Of a DNA stretch of 64,000 bases, positions 1 through 8,449 are shown piece after piece (positions within the stretch are counted from its first letter, which is position 1; each line of letters opens with the position of its first letter). The DNA comes from Sediminibacterium sp. (GTDB taxonomy: Bacteria; Bacteroidota; Bacteroidia; Chitinophagales; Chitinophagaceae). The translations under genes were made by a program, and so were the position numbers. The notes below the pieces were generated by a model that did no database searches, was not told where the DNA came from, and saw only the letters and a list, made by a program, of their open reading frames with translations. The stretch covers positions 95,154 to 159,153 of the forward strand of contig NZ_JAUYTR010000025.1 of NCBI RefSeq assembly GCF_030695065.1, in the 5' to 3' direction.

Positions 1-2
1 GC

Positions 3-662
3 AATACTTCTACCCAAACGTCGCCACAACATTTGTATGCATCAGTTGGTACTTATACAATTAAATTAGTAGCCGTTGATTCCTCTACTTGTAATATTGC
101 TGATAGTACGGTTTTTACAATTGCTGTAAGAGATAACCCAACTGCAGGCATAAGTTTTAGCCCCGATCCAACTGAAGCGAATACCCCTGTAACATTTACC
201 AACAATAGCTTTGGAGCCAATAGATACAAATGGTTGTTTGGTGATGGAGATACATTAAATACGCTAAGAACTGACACAACAGTTCGTCATCTTTACAATG
301 CAAGTGGAACTTATAATGCATGTGTGATTGCCTATAACGACGCTGGTTGTGCAGATACGAGTTGTGTGCCTGTTCCTGTAACCATTGTTCCTGGTTTTAA
401 TGTGGCCAATGCGTTTTCACCTAATGGAGATGGAACCAATGATAAAATATTCGTGCGAGGGTTTGGAATTGTAAAAATGACTTGGAAAATATACAATCGT
501 TGGGGTAAGCTGGTTTATATAGGAACCAGTCAATCGGAAGGATGGGATGGCAGGTACAATGGAAAATTACAACCACAAGAAGTATATCATTACACGCTTG
601 AATTAGAATTTAGTGATAAAGAGAGAGCTACTAAAAAAGGAGATATAACACTATTGAGATAA
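3..662 (+). CDS. Secreted PKD protein with gliding-motility C-terminal domain (5'-partial)
   Basis: The reading frame is open to the left edge, so only the C-terminal part (about 219 residues) is seen and the start lies outside the window. It holds the end of one PKD-like repeat (AS-VGTYTIKLVA), a complete PKD repeat with the WLFGDGDT core, and a C-terminal domain of about 85 residues that opens with NAFSPNGDGTND. That opening is the hallmark of the 'gliding motility-associated C-terminal domain', a type IX secretion sorting domain. The protein is therefore probably exported across the outer membrane and kept at the surface. The stop codon overlaps the start of a PorP/SprF gene by one base, and such pairs are usual for this kind of cargo. 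Confidence 0.85.
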   Translation, partial: NTSTQTSPQHLYASVGTYTIKLVAVDSSTCNIADSTVFTIAVRDNPTAGISFSPDPTEANTPVTFTNNSFGANRYKWLFGDGDTLNTLRTDTTVRHLYNASGTYNACVIAYNDAGCADTSCVPVPVTIVPGFNVANAFSPNGDGTNDKIFVRGFGIVKMTWKIYNRWGKLVYIGTSQSEGWDGRYNGKLQPQEVYHYTLELEFSDKERATKKGDITLLR

Positions 663-1687
663 TGCTAAAAAGAATTTACATATATAGTCTCTTTATTGTT
701 GCAATATTTGGGCAACGCCAACTGCACGCGCAAGCATTAAATTATTCACAGTATTACAATGCTCCGTTGTTAACCAATCCTGCTAACACAGGGTTTAATC
801 CAGATTACGATTATAGAGCTGGGATGAATTATAGAACCCAATGGGCTTCTGTTGGAACACCATATAAAACCATGGGGGTATGGGCTGATGCCAAATTATT
901 TGCCAACCGTTTTGAAAATGGTTGGATGGGCATTGGAGGATCTATTATTAAAGATGTTGCAGGCGCCGGACAACTCACTTCAACTGGGGCTGCAGTATCA
1001 ATAGCTTGGCATCAAATGTTGGGTTATAATAGTTTGTTGAGTGCGGGCTTTAGTGCAGGCATAACTTCAAAAAGAGTAGATCTTTCTAAACTTAATTTTG
1101 ATAATCAATGGAACGGTAAATTCTTTGATATTACCATTCCTACATTTGAGCCCTTTGCATTTAGCCAAGTAGGTTATTTAGATTTGAACATGGGGCTGAA
1201 CTATGCTTATTTTGCTTCCGAGAATTTTTATTTTAATGCTGGCGTCTCTATCATGCATTTGAATGGTCCTAAAGAAAGTTTTTTTGCTCCCAGTGTGAGT
1301 GATGCAAGGGTTCCAATGCGATATAATTTTTTCGCCAACGCCAGTTTAAAAATGGACAACTTATGGATTCTAAACCCCAACGTATATTATAGTTCGGTCA
1401 TCAACAAAAGTGAATTGGTAATGGGTATGAATGCCAATAGAAATATCAGCGGAGATGGTATGCAACAAATGATTTTAGGACTTTATTATAGAACAGGAGA
1501 CGCCATTATTCCAATGGTTGGATACCAAGTAAACGACCTGAAAATTACTGTTAACTATGATGCCACTATTTCTGGACTAAGTAATTTGAATGGGTCTAGA
1601 GGGGCTTATGAATTGTCTATCATTAAACAAGGAATTTTTCCAAGTTCACAGGGCAGGTCGGTTAAATGTCCTACAGTGCGGTTTTAA
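662..1687 (+). CDS. PorP/SprF family type IX secretion membrane protein
   Basis: A 341-residue protein with an N-terminal signal peptide (MLKRIYIYSLFIVAIFG, then Ala/Gln). The stretch LNYSQYYNAPLLTNPANTGF is typical of the PorP/SprF family. Alternating aromatic and polar residues suggest an outer-membrane beta-barrel. Members help export or anchor large gliding or adhesin proteins of the type IX secretion system. Translation is coupled to the upstream PKD protein (TAATG overlap), which is the probable partner. The exact substrate is inferred from context only. Confidence 0.85.
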   Translation: MLKRIYIYSLFIVAIFGQRQLHAQALNYSQYYNAPLLTNPANTGFNPDYDYRAGMNYRTQWASVGTPYKTMGVWADAKLFANRFENGWMGIGGSIIKDVAGAGQLTSTGAAVSIAWHQMLGYNSLLSAGFSAGITSKRVDLSKLNFDNQWNGKFFDITIPTFEPFAFSQVGYLDLNMGLNYAYFASENFYFNAGVSIMHLNGPKESFFAPSVSDARVPMRYNFFANASLKMDNLWILNPNVYYSSVINKSELVMGMNANRNISGDGMQQMILGLYYRTGDAIIPMVGYQVNDLKITVNYDATISGLSNLNGSRGAYELSIIKQGIFPSSQGRSVKCPTVRF

Positions 1688-1730
1688 GTGCTCCAAACTT
1701 TATATATTGCGTGTCTCAATTAAGATACGC

Positions 1731-3020
1731 ATGAAATACCAGCCACTAGATCCAGCTATTTTTATCAATAATCGAAAGCGATTTGTTAGCCATATGCTTC
1801 CAAACAGTATTGCTGTTTTTGTGAGCAATGATGAATGGCCCAGCAATGGCGATGCTTTGAATTCTTTTAAGCAAAACAGTGATTTATATTGGTTAAGTGG
1901 AATTGTGCAAGAAGATTCGATGGTAATACTTTTTCCAGATAATCCAGATCCTAAGTTCAGAGAAGTATTGGTGTTGGTTCGTCCCAACGAATTAAAAGAA
2001 AAATGGGATGGTAAAAGATTAAGATCGGGTGAAGCAAAAGCAATTTCTGGAATGGCCACGGTGGTTTGGTTAGATAGCTTAGATGCTTTATTACAAGGAT
2101 GGATTCATTTAGCAGATACTATTTATTTAGACAGTAACGAAAATGATCGGAAAGCAACTGCAATTAGATCCAGAGAATATCGCTTTATTGATGAAATGAA
2201 AGCGCATTATCCATTGCATCATTTTATGCGTGCGGCAAAAATTATGAAAGAATTGCGTGCCATTAAATCAAAAGAAGAAATAGTGGTAGTGCAAAAAGCC
2301 ATAGATATTACCGATAATACTTTTAGAAGGTTGATGAAGTTTATACAACCTGGCGTAAACGAATGTGAAATAGAAGCAGAAATTTGGCATAGCTTTTTAA
2401 GTCAAAGAGCTACTGGTCCGGCCTATGGAAGTATTATTGCCAGTGGTGACAATGCAAGAACCTTACATTATGTTTCTAATAATGCAGAATGTAAAGACGG
2501 TGATTTAATCCTGATGGATTTTGGTGCAGAATATGGAGGGTATTGCGCAGATTTAACTAGAACCATTCCAGTGAATGGAAAATTTACTCGCAGACAAAAA
2601 ACAGTGTACAATGCTTGTTTGCATTTGCACAATTATGCCAAGTCTATTTTGAAACCAGGCATTAGTATTCTTGATTATACCGATAAAGTAGGGGAGGAAG
2701 CAACCCAACAATTTTTAAAAATTGGCTTACTAAAAAAGTCGGATGTTAAAAATGAAGACAAAGAAAACAGGGCATATCGCAAGTATTTATATCATGGAAT
2801 ATCTCATCATTTAGGCATTGATGTGCACGATTTAGGAACCAGAACAGCACCAATAAAAGCAGGCATGTTGTTTACTATTGAACCTGGTATATATATTGAA
2901 GAAGAACAGATGGGTGTGCGAATAGAAAACAATTTTTGGATTACCAAGAACGGTAATACCGATTTAATGAAAAATATTCCGATTACAGTAGAAGAGATTG
3001 AATCATACATGAAGCGATAA
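1731..3020 (+). CDS. pepP: Xaa-Pro aminopeptidase (M24B)
   Basis: A cytosolic metallopeptidase that removes an N-terminal residue in front of proline. I chose ATG 1731 (MKYQPLDPAIF), giving 429 residues, because the longer frame from 1590 overlaps the PorP gene and adds non-family sequence. Residues 1-160 form the aminopeptidase P N-terminal domain. The rest is the creatinase/pita-bread fold with the dinuclear-metal ligands visible: Asp in LMDFGAEYGG, Asp in CADLTRT, His in HHLGIDVHD, Glu in TIEPGIY and Glu in VRIENNF. It is followed one base later by pssA, so they are probably co-transcribed. The symbol is by family; pepQ-like activity is a lesser possibility. Confidence 0.88.
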   Translation: MKYQPLDPAIFINNRKRFVSHMLPNSIAVFVSNDEWPSNGDALNSFKQNSDLYWLSGIVQEDSMVILFPDNPDPKFREVLVLVRPNELKEKWDGKRLRSGEAKAISGMATVVWLDSLDALLQGWIHLADTIYLDSNENDRKATAIRSREYRFIDEMKAHYPLHHFMRAAKIMKELRAIKSKEEIVVVQKAIDITDNTFRRLMKFIQPGVNECEIEAEIWHSFLSQRATGPAYGSIIASGDNARTLHYVSNNAECKDGDLILMDFGAEYGGYCADLTRTIPVNGKFTRRQKTVYNACLHLHNYAKSILKPGISILDYTDKVGEEATQQFLKIGLLKKSDVKNEDKENRAYRKYLYHGISHHLGIDVHDLGTRTAPIKAGMLFTIEPGIYIEEEQMGVRIENNFWITKNGNTDLMKNIPITVEEIESYMKR

Positions 3021-3021
3021 T

Positions 3022-3783
3022 ATGAAGCAACAAATTCCCAACTGTTTTACCCTAATCAATTTATTTTTAGGCGCAACAGCAATACTATATATTTTACAAC
3101 CCGGTTTGGCTTACCATGCCGACGGAGATGGGTTGGTTACTATTCCTGAGAAAATGATGGTAGCAAGTTGGCTTATTTTCGGTGCTGCACTAATAGATTT
3201 TTTAGATGGATTTGTAGCACGCTGGATGAACTGTAGTTCAGAAATGGGGAAACAATTAGACTCTTTGGCCGATGTAGTGAGTTTTGGTGTTGCACCAGGT
3301 TTAATGGTGTTGCAATTCTTGCGATTTTCTTATGCCAGTAAAGAAGGGGGCTTAGATATTTCAATTGCTTTTTTACTCCCAGCATTGTTGATTCCTTGTG
3401 CAGGGGCCTTTCGTTTAGCACGTTTTAACTTAGATCAGTCTAAATCAACTGGATTCAAAGGCATCCCCATTCCGGCTGCGGGGATATTAATTGCCTCTTT
3501 TCCATTGGTGAACTGGTATGCAACTGATGCTTGGGTGTTAGACCTATTATTAAGCAAATGGCTATGGTATGGTTTAATTGTTTTGTTAAGCCTGGGTATG
3601 GTTTCCACAGTGCCCATGCTGGCACTTAAGTTCAGTGGATTATCGTTTAAGAAAATATTACCTTTTTTAATCATTTTAGCGATTGCCCTACCTGTGGCCT
3701 TCCTTTTTGGATGGCTGGCAATTTCCGCGGGATTTATTGCGTATGTAATTCTATCTTTGTTGTTTAAACCAACCGAATCATGA
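3022..3783 (+). CDS. pssA: CDP-diacylglycerol-serine O-phosphatidyltransferase
   Basis: An integral membrane enzyme of the CDP-alcohol phosphatidyltransferase family, making phosphatidylserine, the precursor of phosphatidylethanolamine. The family motif D-G-x2-A-R-x8-G-x3-D-x3-D is complete (DGFVAR, then G and SLAD, near residues 62-85). At 253 residues with about six hydrophobic segments it has a usual length for PssA. The N-terminal KQQIPNCFTLINLFLG is also typical of PssA. It starts one base after the peptidase stop and its own stop overlaps the purS start (ATGA), so it sits inside an operon of otherwise unrelated housekeeping genes. Confidence 0.9.
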   Translation: MKQQIPNCFTLINLFLGATAILYILQPGLAYHADGDGLVTIPEKMMVASWLIFGAALIDFLDGFVARWMNCSSEMGKQLDSLADVVSFGVAPGLMVLQFLRFSYASKEGGLDISIAFLLPALLIPCAGAFRLARFNLDQSKSTGFKGIPIPAAGILIASFPLVNWYATDAWVLDLLLSKWLWYGLIVLLSLGMVSTVPMLALKFSGLSFKKILPFLIILAIALPVAFLFGWLAISAGFIAYVILSLLFKPTES

Positions 3784-4028
3784 AGTTTGAAGTAGCCATT
3801 AATGTAATGCCATTGAAAGATTTATTAGATCCACAAGGTAAAGCCGTGTTGGGTGGATTGGCTAATTTGGGCATTACCGAGGTAAAAGATGTAAGAGTAG
3901 GTAAACATATTACTTTATCGGTTGAAGCAGCTTCAGCAGAAGAAGCAAAAGCCATTGCAGAAAATGCCAGCAAGCAATTATTGGCCAATCAAGTAATGGA
4001 ACATTTTGAGATTACCATAAACGGTTAA
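3780..4028 (+). CDS. purS: Phosphoribosylformylglycinamidine synthase subunit PurS
   Basis: A small protein (82 residues) matching PurS in size and pattern: MKFEVAINVMPLKDLLDPQG, then GK.ITL at the middle and a helix rich in Glu/Ala. PurS bridges PurL and PurQ in the three-part FGAM synthase of purine synthesis. PurL and PurQ are not in this window. The start overlaps the pssA stop as ATGA, which supports translational coupling. Confidence 0.87.
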   Translation: MKFEVAINVMPLKDLLDPQGKAVLGGLANLGITEVKDVRVGKHITLSVEAASAEEAKAIAENASKQLLANQVMEHFEITING

Positions 4029-4029
4029 T

Positions 4030-4695
4030 TTGCTTTATTTAGTTCCTACACCTTTAGGCAACCTAAAGGATATCACCTTGCGTTCACTAGAAATCTTGAA
4101 TTTAGTGGACCTGATTTTATGTGAAGACACGCGCACTTCTTCTAAATTATTGCAGCATTATAATATTCAGAAACCGCTGTCTCCTTATCATCAACACAAC
4201 GAACATAAAATTGTATCGCATTTGGCCGATCAGTTAGAAGCGGGTAAAATAATGGCCTTAATTACCGATGCAGGAACACCTGGTATTTCAGATCCTGCTT
4301 TTTTATTGGTAAGAGAATGCATCAAAAGAAATATTCGGGTAGAGTGTTTGCCTGGTGCAGCAGCATTTGTACCTGCATTAGTGAATAGTGGTCTTCCTAC
4401 CAATCGATTTGTGTTTGAGGGTTTTATTCCTATAAAAAAAGGCAGGCAAACCTTATTAAAACAGTTGTCAACCGAAGAGCGAACCATGATTTTTTATGAG
4501 AGCCCTATGCGATTAGTTAAAACGCTCGAAGACATGGCACAATATTTTGGGGAGGACCGCAACTGTTCAGTTGCTAGAGAGCTCACCAAAATGTTTGAGG
4601 AGAATAAAAGAGGAACGCTTAAAGAAGTAGCCGAATATTTTAAATCAAAATCGGTGAAAGGGGAAATTGTATTGGTGGTAGCAGGTGCAGACTAA
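4030..4695 (+). CDS. rsmI: 16S rRNA (cytidine(1402)-2'-O)-methyltransferase
   Basis: A tetrapyrrole-methylase-fold enzyme of 221 residues that uses SAM to methylate the 2'-O of C1402 in 16S rRNA. The RsmI signature runs are present: LYLVPTPLGNLKDIT at the N-terminus, LCEDTRTSSKLL, then ALITDAGTPGISDPAFLLVR and LPGAAAFVPALV. The start is TTG at 4030, one base after the purS stop; no ATG gives the conserved N-terminus. This is the last clear member of the gene run from 1731. Confidence 0.92.
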   Translation: MLYLVPTPLGNLKDITLRSLEILNLVDLILCEDTRTSSKLLQHYNIQKPLSPYHQHNEHKIVSHLADQLEAGKIMALITDAGTPGISDPAFLLVRECIKRNIRVECLPGAAAFVPALVNSGLPTNRFVFEGFIPIKKGRQTLLKQLSTEERTMIFYESPMRLVKTLEDMAQYFGEDRNCSVARELTKMFEENKRGTLKEVAEYFKSKSVKGEIVLVVAGAD

Positions 4696-4743
4696 TACTT
4701 ATTGCAATATATTTATACTCAATTACTACCTAACGATAATAAA

Positions 4744-6612
4744 ATGAATATGCAAAAATTGACTTTTTCTTTTTTGGTGGGATGCTTGTTATTGAGCACT
4801 GTATTGTTGGCACAGCCCGATCGCTGGCAGCAAAAAATCAAGTACACTATTAATGTGAACATGAATGTAGAGACCAATCGATTTAGTGGTACCGAAAAGA
4901 TTGATTATTTCAATCAATCTCCAGATACCCTTACTAAAATATTCATGCACTTGTATTGGAATGCATTTCAGCCCAATAGCAGTATGGACGTTAGAAGCAG
5001 GGAATTAGGAAAAACCAAACTAGCCGATCCAAGAAGAAACAACGATGGATTAGATTGGGATGCAAGAGTGAAAGATAGAATCAGCAAATTAAAGCCTGAT
5101 GAAATCGGGTACCAAAATGTAAAATCTGTTTTAATTAATGGTGTTGCACAAAAGTTAATTGAGCATGAAACCATATTAGAAATTGTATTGGCTAAACCCA
5201 TTTTGCCAAAGTCTAAAATAACGATGGATGTTGCATTTGAAGCTCAAGTGCCTGTTCAAATAAGAAGAAGCGGAAGAGACAATGCAGAAGGCATTCGTTA
5301 TAGTATGGCGCAGTGGTATCCTAAGGTGGTAGAATACGATTACCAAGGATGGCATGCCAATCCATATATAGCACGTGAGTTCTATGGTGTATGGGGAGAC
5401 TTTGATGTAAATATTACCATTGATAAAAAATACTTGGTAACCGCAGGTGGCGATTTATTAAATGCCAATGAAATAGGATTTGGATACGAAGCCAAAGGGG
5501 TTCAAGTAAAACCAGCAACTGGCAATACCTTAACCTGGAAATGGCAAGCGAATAATGTGCATGATTTTATGTGGGCAGCAGATCCAAATTATAAATTAAT
5601 AACCAGAACTATACCTGGTGGCCCATTATTAAAAGTGGTGTATAAGCAAGTAGATTCTTTAGAGAATCGCTGGCAAAAAATGGCCGATACTTGTGCATTA
5701 ATTTATCCAATCATTGCTAAAACATTTGGAGCTTATCCATACAAGACCTACACATTTGTACAGGGCGGAGATGGTGGTATGGAATATCCTATGGCTACTT
5801 TATTAAAAAGTGCCAGTATAGGAACCGCCATACACGAATGGATGCATAGCTGGTACCAGATGATTTTAGGTAGTAATGAATCTTTGTATGCATGGATGGA
5901 TGAAGGCTTTACCGATTATTCAAGCACTAGGGCAATGGCTACCATGAGAAACAGTCCTGGCTTTTGGTACAATGGTTCTTACGGCGGATACTACAGATTA
6001 GCAAGAAGTGGATATGAAGAGCCTGCAAGCACACACGCCGATCATTTTAATACCAATTTTGCTTCTACTTCTTCAGCGTATAGTAAGGGTGCTGTTTTCA
6101 TGGAGCAGTTGGGTTATATAGTTGGTGCAGATACCAGAGATAAAATTTTGCACGCTTATTTTAATACTTGGAAATTCAAGCATCCCAATCCAAATGATTT
6201 TATTAGAGTAGCAGAAAAAGTAAGTGGGTTAGAATTAGATTGGTATAAAGAGTATTGGATCTATAGTACTAAAACCATTGATTATGCAGTGGGAGACATT
6301 ACTATGGTAGATAATAAAACCAGTATCACCATCAAACGCGTTGGTAAAATGCCTATGCCAATTGATGTATTGGTTACTTATAAAGATGGTACACAAGAAA
6401 TGCACTATATGCCTTTGAATTTGATGTATGGTGCTAAGTCATCAGAAACCAAAGTGCCCACTACCGTGCATGCTCCTTGGAAGTGGACACATCCCGATTA
6501 TAGCTTTACAACCAGTAGGGCTGTAGGAGAAATTAAATCAATTGAAATTGATCCAAGCCAACGATTAGCAGATATTAACAAGACGAATAATAAGCTAGTG
6601 ATTCCTGAATAA
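4744..6612 (+). CDS. Secreted M1-family zinc metallopeptidase
   Basis: Start at ATG 4744 gives 622 residues with a good signal peptide (MNMQKLTFSFLVGCLLLSTVLLAQ). The zinc site HEWMH followed by DEGFTDY is the HExxH-x18-E motif of M1 aminopeptidases. GGDGGMEYP just before it stands for the GxMEN substrate-binding motif. The N-terminal half is the beta-rich domain of this family. It is probably periplasmic or secreted and trims peptides. It ends at a strong terminator and has a 48-nt gap after rsmI, so it may have its own promoter. Confidence 0.87.
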   Translation: MNMQKLTFSFLVGCLLLSTVLLAQPDRWQQKIKYTINVNMNVETNRFSGTEKIDYFNQSPDTLTKIFMHLYWNAFQPNSSMDVRSRELGKTKLADPRRNNDGLDWDARVKDRISKLKPDEIGYQNVKSVLINGVAQKLIEHETILEIVLAKPILPKSKITMDVAFEAQVPVQIRRSGRDNAEGIRYSMAQWYPKVVEYDYQGWHANPYIAREFYGVWGDFDVNITIDKKYLVTAGGDLLNANEIGFGYEAKGVQVKPATGNTLTWKWQANNVHDFMWAADPNYKLITRTIPGGPLLKVVYKQVDSLENRWQKMADTCALIYPIIAKTFGAYPYKTYTFVQGGDGGMEYPMATLLKSASIGTAIHEWMHSWYQMILGSNESLYAWMDEGFTDYSSTRAMATMRNSPGFWYNGSYGGYYRLARSGYEEPASTHADHFNTNFASTSSAYSKGAVFMEQLGYIVGADTRDKILHAYFNTWKFKHPNPNDFIRVAEKVSGLELDWYKEYWIYSTKTIDYAVGDITMVDNKTSITIKRVGKMPMPIDVLVTYKDGTQEMHYMPLNLMYGAKSSETKVPTTVHAPWKWTHPDYSFTTSRAVGEIKSIEIDPSQRLADINKTNNKLVIPE

Positions 6613-6631
6613 GGAATGTTGAAATTATGAG

Positions 6632-6664
6632 AAACCGTCCTGAATAATTGGGACGGTTTTTTTA
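6632..6664 (+). terminator. Rho-independent terminator after the M1 peptidase
   Basis: An 8-9 bp GC-rich hairpin (AAACCGTCC / GGACGGTTT arms) with a run of seven T on the plus strand. It lies between two convergent genes, and the stem could also help to stop rsmG transcription from the other side, although the T-run there is poor. Confidence 0.85.
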
Positions 6665-7318
6665 TTTGGCTACGTGAATTATATATTTCTCCTCAAAATA
6701 AGACTCAGGAAATATTTTGAAAATCGGCATCATTTTAGGACGGGCACCACTCTCAAAAATTTCTTGATTGAGGTCGCCCCCTTTTAAACAAATCAAACCA
6801 TTTCTTAACCCCCCATCTGTAATTGGCGTGGTAGGTTTTTTTATGAGTGGCATGCTCCACTTCAATAATTCTTTTAATGGTGCTACTGCTCTAGAAACGG
6901 CAAAATCAAATTTTCGGTTAGTAATGTCTTCGGCTCTGGTATGTTTGGTGGTGATATTTTTTATACCTGCACCTTCGCAAACAGCTTCTACTACTTTTAA
7001 TTTCTTAGCAATGCTGTCTACCAAATGAAATTGAACTTCCGGAAAAAAAATGGCCAATGGAACACCAGGAAATCCGCCACCACAGCCAATATCAATGATA
7101 TTCATGCCCTTGGAAAAGTCTGCAATAGCGGCAATGCTTAAGGAGTGTAAAACATGGTGTAAATAAATGCTATCTATATCTTTTCTAGAAACTACATTTA
7201 TTTTAGCATTCCAATCTTTGTATAATTCTTCCAATAATCTATACTGCTCTAGCTGTGTGGGCGTAAAGTCGTCGAAGTATTTGGTTATTAGTTCCAGTTT
7301 TTGCGGGGCGCTTTCCAT
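6662..7318 (-). CDS. rsmG: 16S rRNA (guanine(527)-N7)-methyltransferase
   Basis: RsmG (GidB) methylates G527 in 16S rRNA with SAM. Start at ATG 7318 (MESAPQKLELITKYF) gives 218 residues, the family size; the upstream 20 codons lie in the glycosyltransferase gene and are unlike the family. Visible features are LLEELYKDWNAKINVVSR, the SAM-binding IIDIGCGGGFPGVPLAI, and DFAVSRAVAPLKELLKW. It overlaps the end of the upstream glycosyltransferase by 31 bases, so the two are probably one transcript. Confidence 0.93.
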   Translation of the reverse strand: MESAPQKLELITKYFDDFTPTQLEQYRLLEELYKDWNAKINVVSRKDIDSIYLHHVLHSLSIAAIADFSKGMNIIDIGCGGGFPGVPLAIFFPEVQFHLVDSIAKKLKVVEAVCEGAGIKNITTKHTRAEDITNRKFDFAVSRAVAPLKELLKWSMPLIKKPTTPITDGGLRNGLICLKGGDLNQEIFESGARPKMMPIFKIFPESYFEEKYIIHVAK

Positions 7319-8412
7319 ATAGCAGGTACAGTAAATAGGTAATAAAAAAACATCCAAATATCTAAGAACAAGAACCAAGGATATAGGTCTTTCTCATTCA
7401 GTTTGTTCATGCCTTTGTACAATACAATAGCTTGTACAATAAAGCGAAGTGCAAAAACACCAACGGCCAATTGCCAGTTGAAAAATACGATGCTCAATAC
7501 CATTAATGGGTAAACCAAGAACAAGGAAAACGAATACAATCCCAATAAAAATTTATGTATTGGTTTATAATATTTACCTGTTGAATAGTGGCGATATTTT
7601 TGGGTCATCCATTCTCCCCAGCTATTTTTGGCATCACTTAATGTATGCGTATCGTGGTCTAATAAAATGGCTGTATTTTCTGCAGTTGCTACTTGGTTGA
7701 TGAACAAATCATCGTCTCCACTTGGTATTTGATTAATGGAAGAGAAGCCTTTGTTTTTAAAGAAAATTTCTTTTTTATAACTTAAGTTTCTACCAACGCC
7801 CATATAGGGTTTGCCTGCCAACGCATAAGAGAAATATTGTAAAGCAGTGTGGAAAGTTTCAAAACGAATCAACTTATTTAGTAAACCAGGTTTCTTATGA
7901 TAGGCACCATAACCTAAAACAATTTCTGTTTCATCTTCATATGCTCCTTGCATTTTCTTTATCCAGTTTTCAGATGCCGGAACACAGTCTGCATCTGTTA
8001 ATAGGACAATTTCATACTTAGCGCTTTTAATCCCCATAGACAAAGGAAATTTCTTACCACTGATCATCTTAGCTTCTTGGGTAAGTTCTATCATATTCAG
8101 GTTCTTAAAAGAGCGCCTGAATTCGTCAATTACATATTTACTTTCGTCGGTAGAGTTGTCGTTTACTAAAACCACTTCATGCGTGGTGGCATAATCTTGT
8201 ACTAGTACTCCAGGTAAATTTTTTACCAAATTATGGGCTTCGTCTCGTGCGCATATAATTACCGAAACAGGATGTTCAACTGAAGTTTCTTTTTCGATTG
8301 CTTTATAATAAGCCATTCTTCTAAAGAAATACAGGTAATAAAAAACCTGTATAGCTATAACAGTACAGAAAAGTCCGAAACAAATGGTCCAGACAATAGC
8401 GGGTATGATCAT
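7288..8412 (-). CDS. Family 2 glycosyltransferase, membrane-bound
   Basis: A GT2 enzyme of 374 residues with one N-terminal and several C-terminal membrane segments. Motifs seen are SVIICARDEAHN (nucleotide-sugar fold), VVLVNDNSTDES, the metal-binding LLTDADC, SGDDDLF in the place of the catalytic acid, and QKYRHY resembling the QxxRW motif. It probably adds sugars to a lipid-linked glycan on the inner membrane; the substrate is unknown. I chose ATG 8412 because a TAnnTTTG promoter box ends only four bases upstream of it, inside the longer frame. Confidence 0.8.
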   Translation of the reverse strand: MIIPAIVWTICFGLFCTVIAIQVFYYLYFFRRMAYYKAIEKETSVEHPVSVIICARDEAHNLVKNLPGVLVQDYATTHEVVLVNDNSTDESKYVIDEFRRSFKNLNMIELTQEAKMISGKKFPLSMGIKSAKYEIVLLTDADCVPASENWIKKMQGAYEDETEIVLGYGAYHKKPGLLNKLIRFETFHTALQYFSYALAGKPYMGVGRNLSYKKEIFFKNKGFSSINQIPSGDDDLFINQVATAENTAILLDHDTHTLSDAKNSWGEWMTQKYRHYSTGKYYKPIHKFLLGLYSFSLFLVYPLMVLSIVFFNWQLAVGVFALRFIVQAIVLYKGMNKLNEKDLYPWFLFLDIWMFFYYLFTVPAIWKAPRKNWN

Positions 8413-8416
8413 GCCG

Positions 8417-8424
8417 CAAAAATA
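8417..8424 (-). promoter_or_regulatory. -7 promoter box for the glycosyltransferase
   Basis: On the minus strand TATTTTTG fits the Bacteroidetes -7 element TAnnTTTG. Only four bases separate it from ATG 8412, so the mRNA would be almost leaderless. No good -33 TTG is seen at 19-21 nt. Confidence 0.45.
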
Positions 8425-8437
8425 GGGCAAAGACCAC

Positions 8438-8445
8438 TACTTTTG
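8438..8445 (+). promoter_or_regulatory. -7 promoter box for tgt
   Basis: TACTTTTG fits TAnnTTTG and ends four bases before the tgt ATG at 8450. It is back-to-back with the minus-strand box at 8417-8424, 13 bases away. No clear -33 TTG at the right distance. Confidence 0.45.
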
Positions 8446-8449
8446 TAGG

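Noticed and set aside
1590..1730. N-terminal extension of the Xaa-Pro aminopeptidase frame
   Set aside because: Overlaps the PorP/SprF gene; the conserved protein starts at 1731.
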